Notes: generated from the letters alone by a model not told the origin. Positions 32,240 through 41,190 are shown, counted from the first letter of the stretch. The stretch is DNA of 47,658 nt from Oscillospiraceae bacterium (GCA_017548065.1 JAFYNQ010000104.1:1-47658), one strand, 5' to 3'. Translations and numbers: made by a program.

Positions 32240-35200
32240 TCAGAACCAGCTTGCGATATTGTAGGCTTCTGTGAAGCTTTGGAAGGCGGCTGCATTCTGT
32301 GTCTTGAGGAGCAGCAGAATGTCATACAGGCTGTAGGCGATTTCTCCATCGCTTACCAGTACCGTGCCGTCGGGGAGCTTTGCGTAGCTTGCGGCATAGA
32401 TATCCAGGATGCTGCGGTCTGCATCCTCCGGGTCGCCCTTCAGGATGTTATTTACCAGCACGCCGGTAGTACCCTTGGTGTACAAGGTGTCCTCGTCGGT
32501 TTCAAAGTCAGCGGTGGGCATATCTGCAAGGCTCACAGCCACACCGGTTTCCAAATGTTTTGCCAGGATTTCATCTGCCTTGAATGTTGCGGTGTAGTAA
32601 ATACCGGCTGTTCCGGGTCGCAGAGACACACCGCTGATATACTGGTCAAACTTGTGGAAGCCGTTTTCGGCGGCAATGTAGCCGCCTTTTGCCACCAGCG
32701 TGCCGCTGACAGCGCCGGTGATCTCACCGAAGATGCCGTCGGCAACGGTATAGTCATCGGTGGCGGAGTCATAAACAGCCAGGCTGCCGTTGACGGTCAG
32801 GTCGCCGGTAATGTCACAGCCATTTAAATCCAGCGCAAAGGCAGGATCAATGGTCACAGCATAGTCCAGGTTTCGGGCAAGCTGCAAAACAGCCTTGCCC
32901 ACAGTTGCGCCGCCCTTGGCGGTGCCGTGGACAGCCAGCTTTGCCAGGTCTGCGCCTGCGGCGATCACAGTCACTGTGCCGTTTACGTTGCCTTCTGTGC
33001 TGCTGCCGGCCCATACACCGCTTGCGGCAGATACGTTTTCACCCAATGTAATGGTCACGTCGCCCAGTACGTTATTTCGGGTGCTGTTGCCGCCATAAAT
33101 GCCGCTGCCAACGGTGACATTTTCAAAGTACATAGTCACATTGCCTCCGGTCTCACCGGCTCGGCTGGGAACGACGTTGCTGTCTGCCACGGCATTTGTC
33201 ATGGTAAGCTTCACATCGCCGGTAACACCGTCATTGAAGCCGCCGGCATAGATGTTGCGCCAATGACCGGAGCGGATGATCAGTTCTGTACTTTGCGCTT
33301 TTTCGTCGCTCTCGTACGTGCCGCCGATCAGGTTCAGGTAAGAACCGGCAGTGCCGAGGCAGGTCACACCTGCGCCAATGGTCAGCTTGTGGCCGTTTGC
33401 CTTGATGCAGGAAAGGCTGCTCTTGGTGTAGGTAAGGGTGAGGTTTTCCAGGCAGGTTTCACTGTTGAAGGCAATAAAACGCTTCGGCTGGGAGCTGCTT
33501 GTGGGGGTGTAGGTGATGCCCTCTGCGCCGGTCTTAGAGGTCAAAAGAACCTTGAAGTCGCATGCCGGGAAGCTGTAGCTATCCATGGTATAGGTATCCA
33601 GGAACATCACAACGCCGATTTCACCGCCTGCGACCAGCGCCTGCAGCTTTGCATAAGCCGCATCAATGGTTGCCACAGCAGCTACCTCTGTAAGACCGTC
33701 ATTGCTGTCGCTGCCCTGGCTCTGGGAAACATACACCAGCTTGTGGGTGTCCACCTTGCCGTTTTCGTTCAGGTCATGGCAGTAGCGGTAGGTAGCCTCC
33801 ACCGGCAGCATGCCACGCTGGGCAAAGGTTCCCTTGTAGGTAGCAAGGTCGGTGACGTCCGGCTCCATGAGCATGGACAGGGTAATGCCACGGAACTGGT
33901 TTTTATAGAACACATAAGCGCCCTTGGGGAAGGTCACAAGCTTTTCTTCTGTGAGACCTGCCTCGGTGGCAGTGCCGGTGTACTGCTGCAGCAGAAGGGT
34001 AGTGCCTGCAGGCAGGAATTCATATTCAATATCGTGGTTTCTCACCACCGTCAGCACATCCTCCGTGTAGCTTTCTCCGGCGGCGATCACATAGGCTGTG
34101 GGGGCAATACGGGATCTTGCGATGGTGTCGTATTCCTTGGGGGTGGAGGTGACGGTTTTCTGCGTGCCATCCTGATAGGTGTACACGATTTGAATGGCCT
34201 TGTCCGGCTGGGAGGTGGCAACAGAGGACAAAATCACCTGCTCCTCTTCGTTGTAAATGCTGCCATTGTCAATGATCCGCTGACGCTCGGCATCCACAAC
34301 ACGCTGCACCTGGGCGGCATGTTCTGCCACGTAAGTAATGGCGCTTTCGGCGCTGATCACATGGCTCAGCACACGACGGGGGAAGTTCGTCAGACCGTAA
34401 CCGATACCACGAACCTCCAAAAGCATGGCCAGTGTACCCTGACGGCCCATGAAGCTGCACATAACATTGGCATCGGGGCCGTTGACGTAGTTGCTGTAAT
34501 AACGGTAGGTCATGCCGTTTTCGGTCATGGTATCAAAGGCATTGTACATCATGGTCAGGGACAGTTCCTTGAACTCTGTGCCGTTGACCGGGGTCTCGCC
34601 TACGGAGATGATCACATCACCGGGAGTCAGGTACTCGGACTCATTGTGCAGGTTAAACTCGTGACCGTCCAGCACCATTTCCGGCATGATCACCTGATAG
34701 GCATGCATAAACGCCTGGATCTCCGGGGTGGTCAGCCGCAGATTGTCACGGTTGCCGTCCTTGCTGTTGGCAAGGGCACGGTTATAGTTGTAAGCGCCGT
34801 CGGGGTTGGTACGGGGGATGACACACACATTGACCCGATCCAGCACCTCTGCGCCAAAAGCGCCATCCAGGCGGCTGATCACTGCCAGTGCGCCCTCGCC
34901 GGAGGAAGCTTCGTTGCCATGCACCTGGGCACGGTACAGAATGGTGGGTTTGCCTTGACCCATCAGGGAAGCCGCTTCCTCCAGATCGGTGGCGGAGGAC
35001 AGGTCTGTACGGGTGAAGAACACAATGGGAATGTCCCGATTCTTCTGGGTCTTGCCGATGGAGTAGACATACATATCATCGTCTGCGCCGTCCAGGCTTT
35101 GCAGATAGTCCTCCATCTGGGATTGGGTGGTCATCTGGTGGTCTGCGTTGTTGGAGGTGAAAATAGGCGTTGTAAATACATCCGCATACTTTTCCTGCAT

Positions 35201-36778
35201 TTCCGGGGTCAGCTCCATGACCATGGCGCTGGCTTCGTCCGTCAGGTCAGAGAGGGAAGCTGTTTCCCAACCTGTGCCGGCCATCTTGCCGGGAGTTGCT
35301 TCCACCTCTGTGAGGGTTGCATTCTTCTCCGGGGACATATAGATGTTTTTGGTGATGGTATAGTAGCCGGTGCCGGATACGGTGTAGCGGTAGTAGCCGG
35401 AAAGATTTTTAAAATAATAGGAGCTGATGCCCTCGTTTTCGCCAATGTAAGTGGGAATCACCGTTGTGCCGTCTTCCAGACCGGTGTGCATGGTAACAGA
35501 AACATCGCTTGCTACCCGGATCACAAGACCCTGGAAGGAGGCTTCGTCAAAGTCGCCCCACATGCCCCAAAGACCCTGGTTTTCTGTGATGCCGGAGTCG
35601 GCCGGGAATGCAACAGCAGCATTTGCAGGCGTGGACAGATAGGTGTGATTGCCGGAAACTGTGCCGTCAATGGCGCAGTTCAGCGTGCCGGTGACAGCTT
35701 TTGCGGTCAGGGTGGCAGCGCCACGGAAGAGAAGCGTACCGGCGGTTTTTGCGGTGTCAGCGGTGACTACGCAGCTGTCCAGTACCAGGGTCTTGCCGGA
35801 AGCAATGTCCACAGTGATTTTATCAAAGGTGCAGGGGGAGCAGGCCAGTACGCCGCTTTTCAAAATCAGCTCCGTAGAGCCGGCTGTGCCGCTGCTGGAG
35901 CCATGGGCCATGCCCTTTGTGCCGGAAATGTCGCCGTCAACGATCACAGTGACCTTGCCGCTGACCTTGCCGGAGGCCTGCTTGGTGGGCTTGATTGTGC
36001 CGCTGATGATGCCGTCACCCAATGTCACGGTCACATTACCGGTGAGAACGGCGCTGCTGCCGGAGGGTGTGCCGCAGATATTGGTCTGGACATTGACACC
36101 GGAAATGTTCATTTCCACGTTGCCCTTTACGTTGGCAGAGTAGCTGGGGGCAATGTTGTTGGGAACTCTTCCGCCGGTAACCGTCAGCTGTACATTGCCG
36201 GTCACTTCCTCTTTGTAAGCAGCGGCATAGATGTTACGCCATGTGCCGGACGTTACCGTTAAATGCATGCCGTCAACATTGTCGGCATAGTAGCTGCCGG
36301 TGATGCAGAAAAAGTAGTTGGTGCTGCCGGACTTAAAGGCGGCTGTGGTAACATTTTCACCAATGGTCAGGTCGTGACCCTCTGCGGAGATAAAGGTGCT
36401 GTTGCTGGCAGCATTGATGGACACTGCCATGTTTTCCAGAGTGGTGTCACCGGCGAAGAGAATATTTTTGGAGGAGGAGATGCCCTCGCTGCCGGTCTTA
36501 CTTGTGAGGGTCACCGGGATGGCGCTGGCAGGAAAAGTAGTCTCTGCCGCAAGCTCCAGTGTGCTGAGAAACACGATGATGCCCTCGTCTGCCCCGGAAA
36601 GGGCGGCATAGGCCTTCTCCAGTGTCTTCACGGGAGCGCCTTCCGTAAGACCGTTGCTTGCGTCGCTGCCGGAGGTGGGGTCAAAATACACCGTCCGCAC
36701 CTCTGCGGCAAATGCCACCGCCGGCATCATGGAAAGCACCATGACGATTGCCAATAGGAAACTTACAAAACGCTTCAT
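32240..36778 (-). CDS. Secreted beta-helix protein with an embedded M14 zinc carboxypeptidase domain
   Basis: 1512 residues with signal peptide 1-24 (MKRFVSFLLAIVMVLSMMPA...). First beta-helix region (about 27-400) begins YFDPTSGSDASNGLTEGAPVKTLEKAY. The M14 domain (about 540-850) shows H620 and E623 (HGNE), NPDGAYNYNR, H706 (DGHEF) and the catalytic E788 (LLEVRG), all three zinc ligands and the general base. A second beta-helix region (about 1080-1330) repeats the first one's opening (GSDSNDGLTEVAAVATIDAAY) and its order of motifs (LTSKTGAEGI, NGHKLTIG, RSGHWRNIYAGGF). The last part is the module shared with the 25740 protein (DSATDDYTVADG...RPGTAGIYY). A secreted carboxypeptidase on peptides or wall stem peptides is likely; the substrate is unknown. 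The gene ends convergent with degV. Confidence 0.85.
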   Translation of the reverse strand: MKRFVSFLLAIVMVLSMMPAVAFAAEVRTVYFDPTSGSDASNGLTEGAPVKTLEKAYAALSGADEGIIVFLSTLELAAETTFPASAIPVTLTSKTGSEGISSSKNILFAGDTTLENMAVSINAASNSTFISAEGHDLTIGENVTTAAFKSGSTNYFFCITGSYYADNVDGMHLTVTSGTWRNIYAAAYKEEVTGNVQLTVTGGRVPNNIAPSYSANVKGNVEMNISGVNVQTNICGTPSGSSAVLTGNVTVTLGDGIISGTIKPTKQASGKVSGKVTVIVDGDISGTKGMAHGSSSGTAGSTELILKSGVLACSPCTFDKITVDIASGKTLVLDSCVVTADTAKTAGTLLFRGAATLTAKAVTGTLNCAIDGTVSGNHTYLSTPANAAVAFPADSGITENQGLWGMWGDFDEASFQGLVIRVASDVSVTMHTGLEDGTTVIPTYIGENEGISSYYFKNLSGYYRYTVSGTGYYTITKNIYMSPEKNATLTEVEATPGKMAGTGWETASLSDLTDEASAMVMELTPEMQEKYADVFTTPIFTSNNADHQMTTQSQMEDYLQSLDGADDDMYVYSIGKTQKNRDIPIVFFTRTDLSSATDLEEAASLMGQGKPTILYRAQVHGNEASSGEGALAVISRLDGAFGAEVLDRVNVCVIPRTNPDGAYNYNRALANSKDGNRDNLRLTTPEIQAFMHAYQVIMPEMVLDGHEFNLHNESEYLTPGDVIISVGETPVNGTEFKELSLTMMYNAFDTMTENGMTYRYYSNYVNGPDANVMCSFMGRQGTLAMLLEVRGIGYGLTNFPRRVLSHVISAESAITYVAEHAAQVQRVVDAERQRIIDNGSIYNEEEQVILSSVATSQPDKAIQIVYTYQDGTQKTVTSTPKEYDTIARSRIAPTAYVIAAGESYTEDVLTVVRNHDIEYEFLPAGTTLLLQQYTGTATEAGLTEEKLVTFPKGAYVFYKNQFRGITLSMLMEPDVTDLATYKGTFAQRGMLPVEATYRYCHDLNENGKVDTHKLVYVSQSQGSDSNDGLTEVAAVATIDAAYAKLQALVAGGEIGVVMFLDTYTMDSYSFPACDFKVLLTSKTGAEGITYTPTSSSQPKRFIAFNSETCLENLTLTYTKSSLSCIKANGHKLTIGAGVTCLGTAGSYLNLIGGTYESDEKAQSTELIIRSGHWRNIYAGGFNDGVTGDVKLTMTNAVADSNVVPSRAGETGGNVTMYFENVTVGSGIYGGNSTRNNVLGDVTITLGENVSAASGVWAGSSTEGNVNGTVTVIAAGADLAKLAVHGTAKGGATVGKAVLQLARNLDYAVTIDPAFALDLNGCDITGDLTVNGSLAVYDSATDDYTVADGIFGEITGAVSGTLVAKGGYIAAENGFHKFDQYISGVSLRPGTAGIYYTATFKADEILAKHLETGVAVSLADMPTADFETDEDTLYTKGTTGVLVNNILKGDPEDADRSILDIYAASYAKLPDGTVLVSDGEIAYSLYDILLLLKTQNAAAFQSFTEAYNIASWF

Positions 36779-36853
36779 AACGTTCTCCTTTCAAAGTCCG
36801 GTTTGTGTGGGCGTCTAATTTTGTAGTAACCCGACAAATCGGGATTTATAGAA

Positions 36854-36882
36854 TTGCTATCTTAATTATATTATGGTATAAT
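36854..36882 (+). promoter_or_regulatory. Promoter of the AraC regulator gene
   Basis: TTGCTA (36854-36859) and TATAAT (36877-36882) are 17 bp apart. It overlaps the divergent promoter of the M14 gene, the two sets of hexamers interleaving. Confidence 0.7.
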
Positions 36883-36893
36883 TCAGATAACAA
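36865..36893 (-). promoter_or_regulatory. Promoter of the M14 beta-helix gene
   Basis: On the minus strand TTGTTA (36888-36893) and TATAAT (36865-36870) are 17 bp apart. The -10 lies inside the spacer of the AraC promoter and vice versa. A small inverted repeat (CCCG/CGGG, about 36827-36845) lies in the minus-strand leader. Confidence 0.65.
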
Positions 36894-36942
36894 TGTAGTA
36901 TTTTATCGATTTTCTCCTGTATTTTACGATTGAGGTGGATAT

Positions 36943-37809
36943 ATGGAAACGAAAAAAGTTTATCGGCGTGTGGGAACTCCGGACCTTCCGGTGGCTTCTT
37001 ATCCCATCAAGGCTGGAAATGATATGCATTGTACGAGTCATTATCATGCAGAAACGGAAATTGTCTATGTGCGCAGAGGAACGGAAACAATGCGTATTGG
37101 CAGCGTGCTGCGTACGTTTTCCCAGGGAGATATTTATATTATCCCGGCAAATACTGTCCATAGCCGTCTGGCTTTTACTGCGGATGCTGCCGTCCGGTCG
37201 GTGGTATTTTCGCCAAATGCCATAGCTTTGTCGTCGGAGCATTTCTTCCAAAAGGAATTTACTGCACCATTGGCAGAGGGTCGTCTTATTTTACCGTCAC
37301 TCCTGCAGCCGGGTCATCCTGCTTATGATGCTGTACTTTCCCAAATAGAGCAGCTGCGGAACTATCCTATTTATAAAAAAGATTTTAAAATCGGGCGGTT
37401 TTCTGCCATTATGAATATCTGCATAGCCCTGCTGCCCTATGCCCAGGTGGCAGAAGGGGAAAAACCACTGCCTGATCCCGGAAACGAAGCTGTAAAGCGG
37501 TGTATGCGGTACATCCACAACCGATATTTTAAAAAGATCACATTGGATTATCTGGCAGAAAAATGTCACTTGCAGCCAAATTATCTTTGCACCGTATTTA
37601 AAAACTACACCGGACAGACCATATTTGAATACCTGACCCGATACCGGATCGAAGCGGCTACACAGATTCTGGAAAAGGAGGATCTGCCTGTAAGTAAGGT
37701 GGCGGAGCTTGTGGGTTTTCACAGCGAAAGCCTTTTCTACCAAAAATTCAAGCAAATCACCGGAACAACACCAAAAGCTTATCAAAAACAAGCGCACGAA
37801 GAGCCGTAG
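36943..37809 (+). CDS. AraC-family transcriptional regulator with cupin sensor domain
   Basis: 288 residues. The N-terminal cupin-type ligand domain (about 10-95) has the HYHAETEIVYVRRGTETMRIG motif with the metal/ligand His-x-His, as in carbohydrate-sensing regulators. The C-terminal double helix-turn-helix (about 188-284) ends with the AraC signature (LPVSKVAELVGFHSESLFYQKFKQITGTTPKAYQ). It would activate or repress transcription in response to a small ligand. It is divergent from the M14 gene with interleaved promoters, and is followed 67 bp later by a MATE exporter with its own promoter. The M14 gene is the likeliest target; this is inference from arrangement. Confidence 0.93.
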   Translation: METKKVYRRVGTPDLPVASYPIKAGNDMHCTSHYHAETEIVYVRRGTETMRIGSVLRTFSQGDIYIIPANTVHSRLAFTADAAVRSVVFSPNAIALSSEHFFQKEFTAPLAEGRLILPSLLQPGHPAYDAVLSQIEQLRNYPIYKKDFKIGRFSAIMNICIALLPYAQVAEGEKPLPDPGNEAVKRCMRYIHNRYFKKITLDYLAEKCHLQPNYLCTVFKNYTGQTIFEYLTRYRIEAATQILEKEDLPVSKVAELVGFHSESLFYQKFKQITGTTPKAYQKQAHEEP

Positions 37810-37817
37810 AAGCACAG

Positions 37818-37845
37818 TTGCAATTTTTGAAATGTCTGCTATAAT
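37818..37845 (+). promoter_or_regulatory. Promoter of the MATE exporter gene
   Basis: TTGCAA (37818-37823) and TGC-TATAAT (-10 at 37840-37845) are separated by 16 bp, with an extended -10. The predicted start is about 25 bp before the ATG. Confidence 0.7.
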
Positions 37846-37876
37846 GATACGGCGATTATGATTTTGAGGTATAAAA

Positions 37877-39319
37877 ATGGAAAAGAAAAATACATTGCCC
37901 CTGGGTGGGGAGAATAAGATGCGTGTTATGCCGGTGGGAAAGCTTTTGATCACTATGGCGATCCCTTTGGTGATCTCCATGCTGGTGCAGGCTTTTTATA
38001 ACATTGTGGACACCTTCTTCGTGTCCCTGGTGTCCACCGATGCCACCGGCGCTCTGTCCTTTGCGTTTCCCATTCAGAATCTGCAGATCGGCTGCTCCAC
38101 GGGTATCGCCGTGGGTGTCAACAGCCTGCTGAGTAAGTCCCTGGGCGAAAACGATACGGACAAGGCAAACCGTGCCGCCGGTAACGGCATCGTGCTGATG
38201 CTGATGTTTGTGGCAGGCTTCATGCTCTTCGGCGCTTTCGGCACCCGTGGCTACTACAGCCTTTTTAATATCAACGAGACGACCCGTCAGTTCGGTGTGG
38301 ACTACACCTCCATCTGCTGTATCTTCACCCTGGGCATCTTTGTGGAGATCATGGGTGAGCGACTGCTCCAGTCCTCCGGCAAGACGGTGTACACCCTGTT
38401 CACCCAGGGCATCGGCGCTATGCTGAACATTATCCTTGACCCCTTGTTTATTCTGGGCTCTGAGGGTCTGCAGGCAAAGCTGGGCATCCGTCTGCCCTTC
38501 TTCTTCCCGACCTTCGGTGTGGCAGGCGCTGCCATTGCCACGGTGATCGGTCAGTGGGTAGCCGGCATTATGGCGGTGATCTTCAATTTCACCAAGAACA
38601 AAGAGGTCTCCTTCCGCTTCAAGTACATGAAGCTGCGCAGCGACATTGCCGGCAAGATCCTCACAGTGGGTGTGCCGTCCATTATTATGATGGCCATCGG
38701 CTCTGTGATGACCTTCTGCATGAACCAGGTGCTGCTGGGCTTCAGCGCCACCCACGGACAGACCCCTGCCAACGTATTCGGCATTTATTTCAAGCTGCAA
38801 AGTCTGTTCCTTATGCCGCTGTTTGGCATCAACAATGCAGCCATCTCCATCATTGCCTATAACTACGGCGCAAGGCTTCCCAAGCGTATCACCGGCACGA
38901 TTAAATGGTCCTTTGGTTCTGCCCTGGTGGTGATGCTGCTGGGTACTACCGTGTTCCAGCTGATCCCGGACAAGCTTATGGGCATCTTCGGCGGCGCCGG
39001 TGACGAGAATGCGGCGGCGCTGGTGGAAATGGGTGTTGTGGCTATGCGTATTATCTGTCTCCACTTCCCCCTGGCCTCCATCGGCATTGCCCTGGGCGCC
39101 AGCTTCCAGGCGCTGGGCAACGGCATTTATGCCACCATTGTCTCCCTCTGCCGCCAGCTGGTAGCACTGGTGCCTGCGGCGTTTCTGCTGAGCCTCACCG
39201 GAAACGTCAATGCGGTGTGGTGGTCTTTCCCCATCGCAGAATTCGTCAGCAGCACTGTGACACTGATCTTCTTTGCAAAGATCTATAAAGAAAAAGTAAA
39301 GCCTATGTTCAAGGCATAA
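37877..39319 (+). CDS. MATE family efflux transporter
   Basis: 480 residues, 12 predicted membrane helices in two homologous halves. The MATE_MatE signatures are VISMLVQAFYNIVDTFFVS at the N-terminus, GAMLNIILDPLFILG at about 175-190 and NNAAISIIAYNYGARLPKRI near 315-335. The family exports cationic drugs, dyes or metabolites by Na+ or H+ antiport. The substrate is unknown. It lies after an AraC regulator but has its own promoter. Its stop is followed by a 14-bp hairpin shared with the convergent DUF6440 gene. The length is normal and no defect is seen. Confidence 0.95.
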   Translation: MEKKNTLPLGGENKMRVMPVGKLLITMAIPLVISMLVQAFYNIVDTFFVSLVSTDATGALSFAFPIQNLQIGCSTGIAVGVNSLLSKSLGENDTDKANRAAGNGIVLMLMFVAGFMLFGAFGTRGYYSLFNINETTRQFGVDYTSICCIFTLGIFVEIMGERLLQSSGKTVYTLFTQGIGAMLNIILDPLFILGSEGLQAKLGIRLPFFFPTFGVAGAAIATVIGQWVAGIMAVIFNFTKNKEVSFRFKYMKLRSDIAGKILTVGVPSIIMMAIGSVMTFCMNQVLLGFSATHGQTPANVFGIYFKLQSLFLMPLFGINNAAISIIAYNYGARLPKRITGTIKWSFGSALVVMLLGTTVFQLIPDKLMGIFGGAGDENAAALVEMGVVAMRIICLHFPLASIGIALGASFQALGNGIYATIVSLCRQLVALVPAAFLLSLTGNVNAVWWSFPIAEFVSSTVTLIFFAKIYKEKVKPMFKA

Positions 39320-39323
39320 TGAT

Positions 39324-39359
39324 ACCCCCTTATGTAGTTGTTATCCTACATAAGGGGGT
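39324..39359. terminator. Bidirectional terminator between MATE and DUF6440 genes
   Basis: ACCCCCTTATGTAG pairs perfectly with CTACATAAGGGGGT (14 bp, loop of 8). It lies between convergent genes; T-rich stretches follow on both strands but are short. Confidence 0.75.
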
Positions 39360-39365
39360 GTTTGC

Positions 39366-39563
39366 TTATTCTTCTTCCCGGATAGGAAGGGGAGAGACCA
39401 CCGGCTTGCCGTCACGGTCCAGCAGCACGGTGAGACCGCCGCTGTAGCCGCTGGCGGAGTACAGATAGTTCACACCGGTCTGCCGATCCACCCAGATCTG
39501 CATCAGGTTATCGGCAAAGCCGCCCTCGGAGAGGATCTTAACAAAGCGCTTTTCCTTTGCCAT
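39366..39563 (-). CDS. DUF6440 family small protein
   Basis: 65 residues. It resembles DUF6440 proteins through RFVKILSEGGFADNLMQIWVDRQTGVNYLYSASGYSGGLTVLLDRDGKPVVS, a compact beta-rich fold with conserved VDRxTGVxYL. No function is known for the family. The start overlaps the stop of the SPFH gene by one base (TAATG), so it is in the nfeD-SPFH operon and probably translated by coupling. Confidence 0.75.
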   Translation of the reverse strand: MAKEKRFVKILSEGGFADNLMQIWVDRQTGVNYLYSASGYSGGLTVLLDRDGKPVVSPLPIREEE

Positions 39564-40483
39564 TACTTCTTAACTCCCTCCACCAGACCGGTTGCCAGTC
39601 CCACCAGACCCTGCATTTCGGAGGGGATGATGATCTTGGTTGCCTGGCCGTCAGCCACCTTGCTCATGGTCTCAATGGCCTTCAGCTTAATGACCTGATC
39701 GTTGGGGGCTTTCTCGTTGAGCATTTCCACAGAGTCAGCCAGTGCCTGCTGCACGGTACGGATGGCCTGAGCTTCGCCTTCTGCCTTCAAAATGGCAGCC
39801 TGGCGCTCTGCTTCTGCCTTCAAAATGGCAGCCTGCTTCTCTGCATCAGCACGGAGAATAGCGGACTCACGCTCACCTTCAGCAATGAGGATAGCGGACT
39901 TCTTCTGACCCTCTGCCTGCAGAATGGCCTGACGGCGGTCACGCTCTGCCTTCATCTGCTTTTCCATGGAGCTCTGGATGTCCTGGGGAGGCAGAATGTT
40001 CTTCAGCTCCACACGGTTGACCTTAATGCCCCAGGGGTCGGTGGCTTCGTCCAGGATGGCACGCATCTTGGTGTTGATAATGTCACGGGAGGTGAGGGTC
40101 TGGTCAAGCTCCAGGTCACCGATGATGTTACGCAGTGTGGTGGCGGTAAGGGTCTCCATAGCGGCCATGGGCTGCTCCACACCGTAGGTGTACAGCTTGG
40201 GGTCGGTGATCTGGAAATACACAACCGTGTCGATCTGCATGGTGACGTTATCCTTGGTGATCACGGGCTGGGGGGGATAGTCCAGCACCTGCTCCTTCAG
40301 GGAGACACGACGGGCAATGCGGTCAATAAAGGGCCACTTGATATGGATGCCCACACCGTGGACAGCCTGGAATGCGCCCAGTCGCTCAATGACATAGGCA
40401 CGGGACTGCTGCACAACGTATACGTTCCGCAGAATAATAACAAGAATAATAGCGATAACAGCGAGAATCATAAAACCTTCCAT
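39563..40483 (-). CDS. SPFH/Band 7 (stomatin/slipin-like) membrane protein
   Basis: 306 residues. One N-terminal membrane helix (about 2-20) precedes the SPFH domain (RAYVIERLGAFQAVHGVGIHIKWPFIDRIARRVSLKEQVLDYPPQPVITKDNV...). The coiled coil at about 195-255 contains five tandem 11-residue repeats of the type AILxAEGExxS (AILQAEGQKKS, AILIAEGERES, AILRADAEKQA, AILKAEAERQA, AILKAEGEAQA), an unusually regular hendecad array. Such proteins oligomerise into membrane microdomain scaffolds and pair with NfeD proteins, as here, with an nfeD gene just upstream in the operon. The start at 40483 has a GGAGG site. Partners or substrates are not known. Confidence 0.92.
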   Translation of the reverse strand: MEGFMILAVIAIILVIILRNVYVVQQSRAYVIERLGAFQAVHGVGIHIKWPFIDRIARRVSLKEQVLDYPPQPVITKDNVTMQIDTVVYFQITDPKLYTYGVEQPMAAMETLTATTLRNIIGDLELDQTLTSRDIINTKMRAILDEATDPWGIKVNRVELKNILPPQDIQSSMEKQMKAERDRRQAILQAEGQKKSAILIAEGERESAILRADAEKQAAILKAEAERQAAILKAEGEAQAIRTVQQALADSVEMLNEKAPNDQVIKLKAIETMSKVADGQATKIIIPSEMQGLVGLATGLVEGVKK

Positions 40484-40496
40484 AATAATACCTCCG

Positions 40497-40946
40497 TTAA
40501 TTTGTAATTTCCACGGGCAGCGGTGTGACAAACAGCTTTACACCCTCTACCCGATCTACGGTGACTTTTGTACCTGCCTTCAGGGGCGTGCCGTCGGTGC
40601 TGCGTGCAGCCCATTCCATGGCGCCCACCTTCACACGTCCCACCGCTTCCAGGTTGTTGATGTCTTCTACCACAGTACCCTGGGTGCCGATTATGGCATC
40701 CACGTTGGTGCGTGTCAGTTTGGGGGTGAAGAATTTCTGTACCAGTGTCCGCAGAGACAGCAGCAGGGCAATGGATGTACCGAAGAACAAAATCACCTGC
40801 AGTCCGAAATCTGCGCCGCAAAGACTTGCGATCATAGAGACCAGAGCGCCTGCGGCAAACCATAGGGAGATCACCATGACAGTTGCGCCTTCGGCGGCTA
40901 AAAATACCACCATGAGGATCAGCCAAAGCAATGCAGCCCAATTCAT
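40497..40946 (-). CDS. NfeD family membrane protein (short form)
   Basis: 149 residues from MNWAALLWLILMVVF (AAGGAGGAA site). Two to three membrane helices (about 3-75) are followed by a C-terminal OB-fold domain (about 85-149, IGTQGTVVEDINNLEAVGRVKVGAMEWAARSTDGTPLKAGTKVTVDRVEGVKLFVTP), the NfeD1b pattern without the protease domain. It is thought to associate with SPFH proteins such as the next gene's product. The spacing is 13 bp. The operon order is nfeD-SPFH-DUF6440. Confidence 0.9.
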   Translation of the reverse strand: MNWAALLWLILMVVFLAAEGATVMVISLWFAAGALVSMIASLCGADFGLQVILFFGTSIALLLSLRTLVQKFFTPKLTRTNVDAIIGTQGTVVEDINNLEAVGRVKVGAMEWAARSTDGTPLKAGTKVTVDRVEGVKLFVTPLPVEITN

Positions 40947-40983
40947 AAAAATTCCTCCTTCCGTATCCTTGGGTTGTGTAAAT

Positions 40984-41012
40984 ATCATACCAAAAAGGGG
41001 AATCACCGTCAA
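40984..41012 (-). promoter_or_regulatory. Promoter of the nfeD operon
   Basis: On the minus strand TTGACG (41007-41012) and TATGAT (40984-40989) are 17 bp apart. It lies in the 382 bp divergent region 40947-41328, which also holds a long palindrome and the esterase promoter but no gene. Confidence 0.65.
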
Positions 41013-41152
41013 TAGACAGAATGCTCAAAAAACGGCACTTTCCAAAGAAAAGTTTCTTATTTCATTGATATGGCAGAAAACGCAGTAAAAACCATATGAA
41101 AATGTTCTGCAACCCACAAAATACCCTGAAAACCAAACAAAAGAGATCTAAA

Positions 41153-41190
41153 GATTATGCTATATGGTCACATGACCATATAGCATAATC
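41153..41190. repeat. Perfect 38-bp palindrome
   Basis: GATTATGCTATATGGTCA is followed by CA and then the exact complement, an 18-bp inverted repeat with a 2-bp centre. No T-run follows on either strand and it is far from gene ends, so it is not a clear terminator. It sits between divergent promoters, about 90 bp before the esterase promoter. It could be an operator for a dimeric regulator, a cruciform site or a remnant of a mobile element. Confidence 0.85.
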
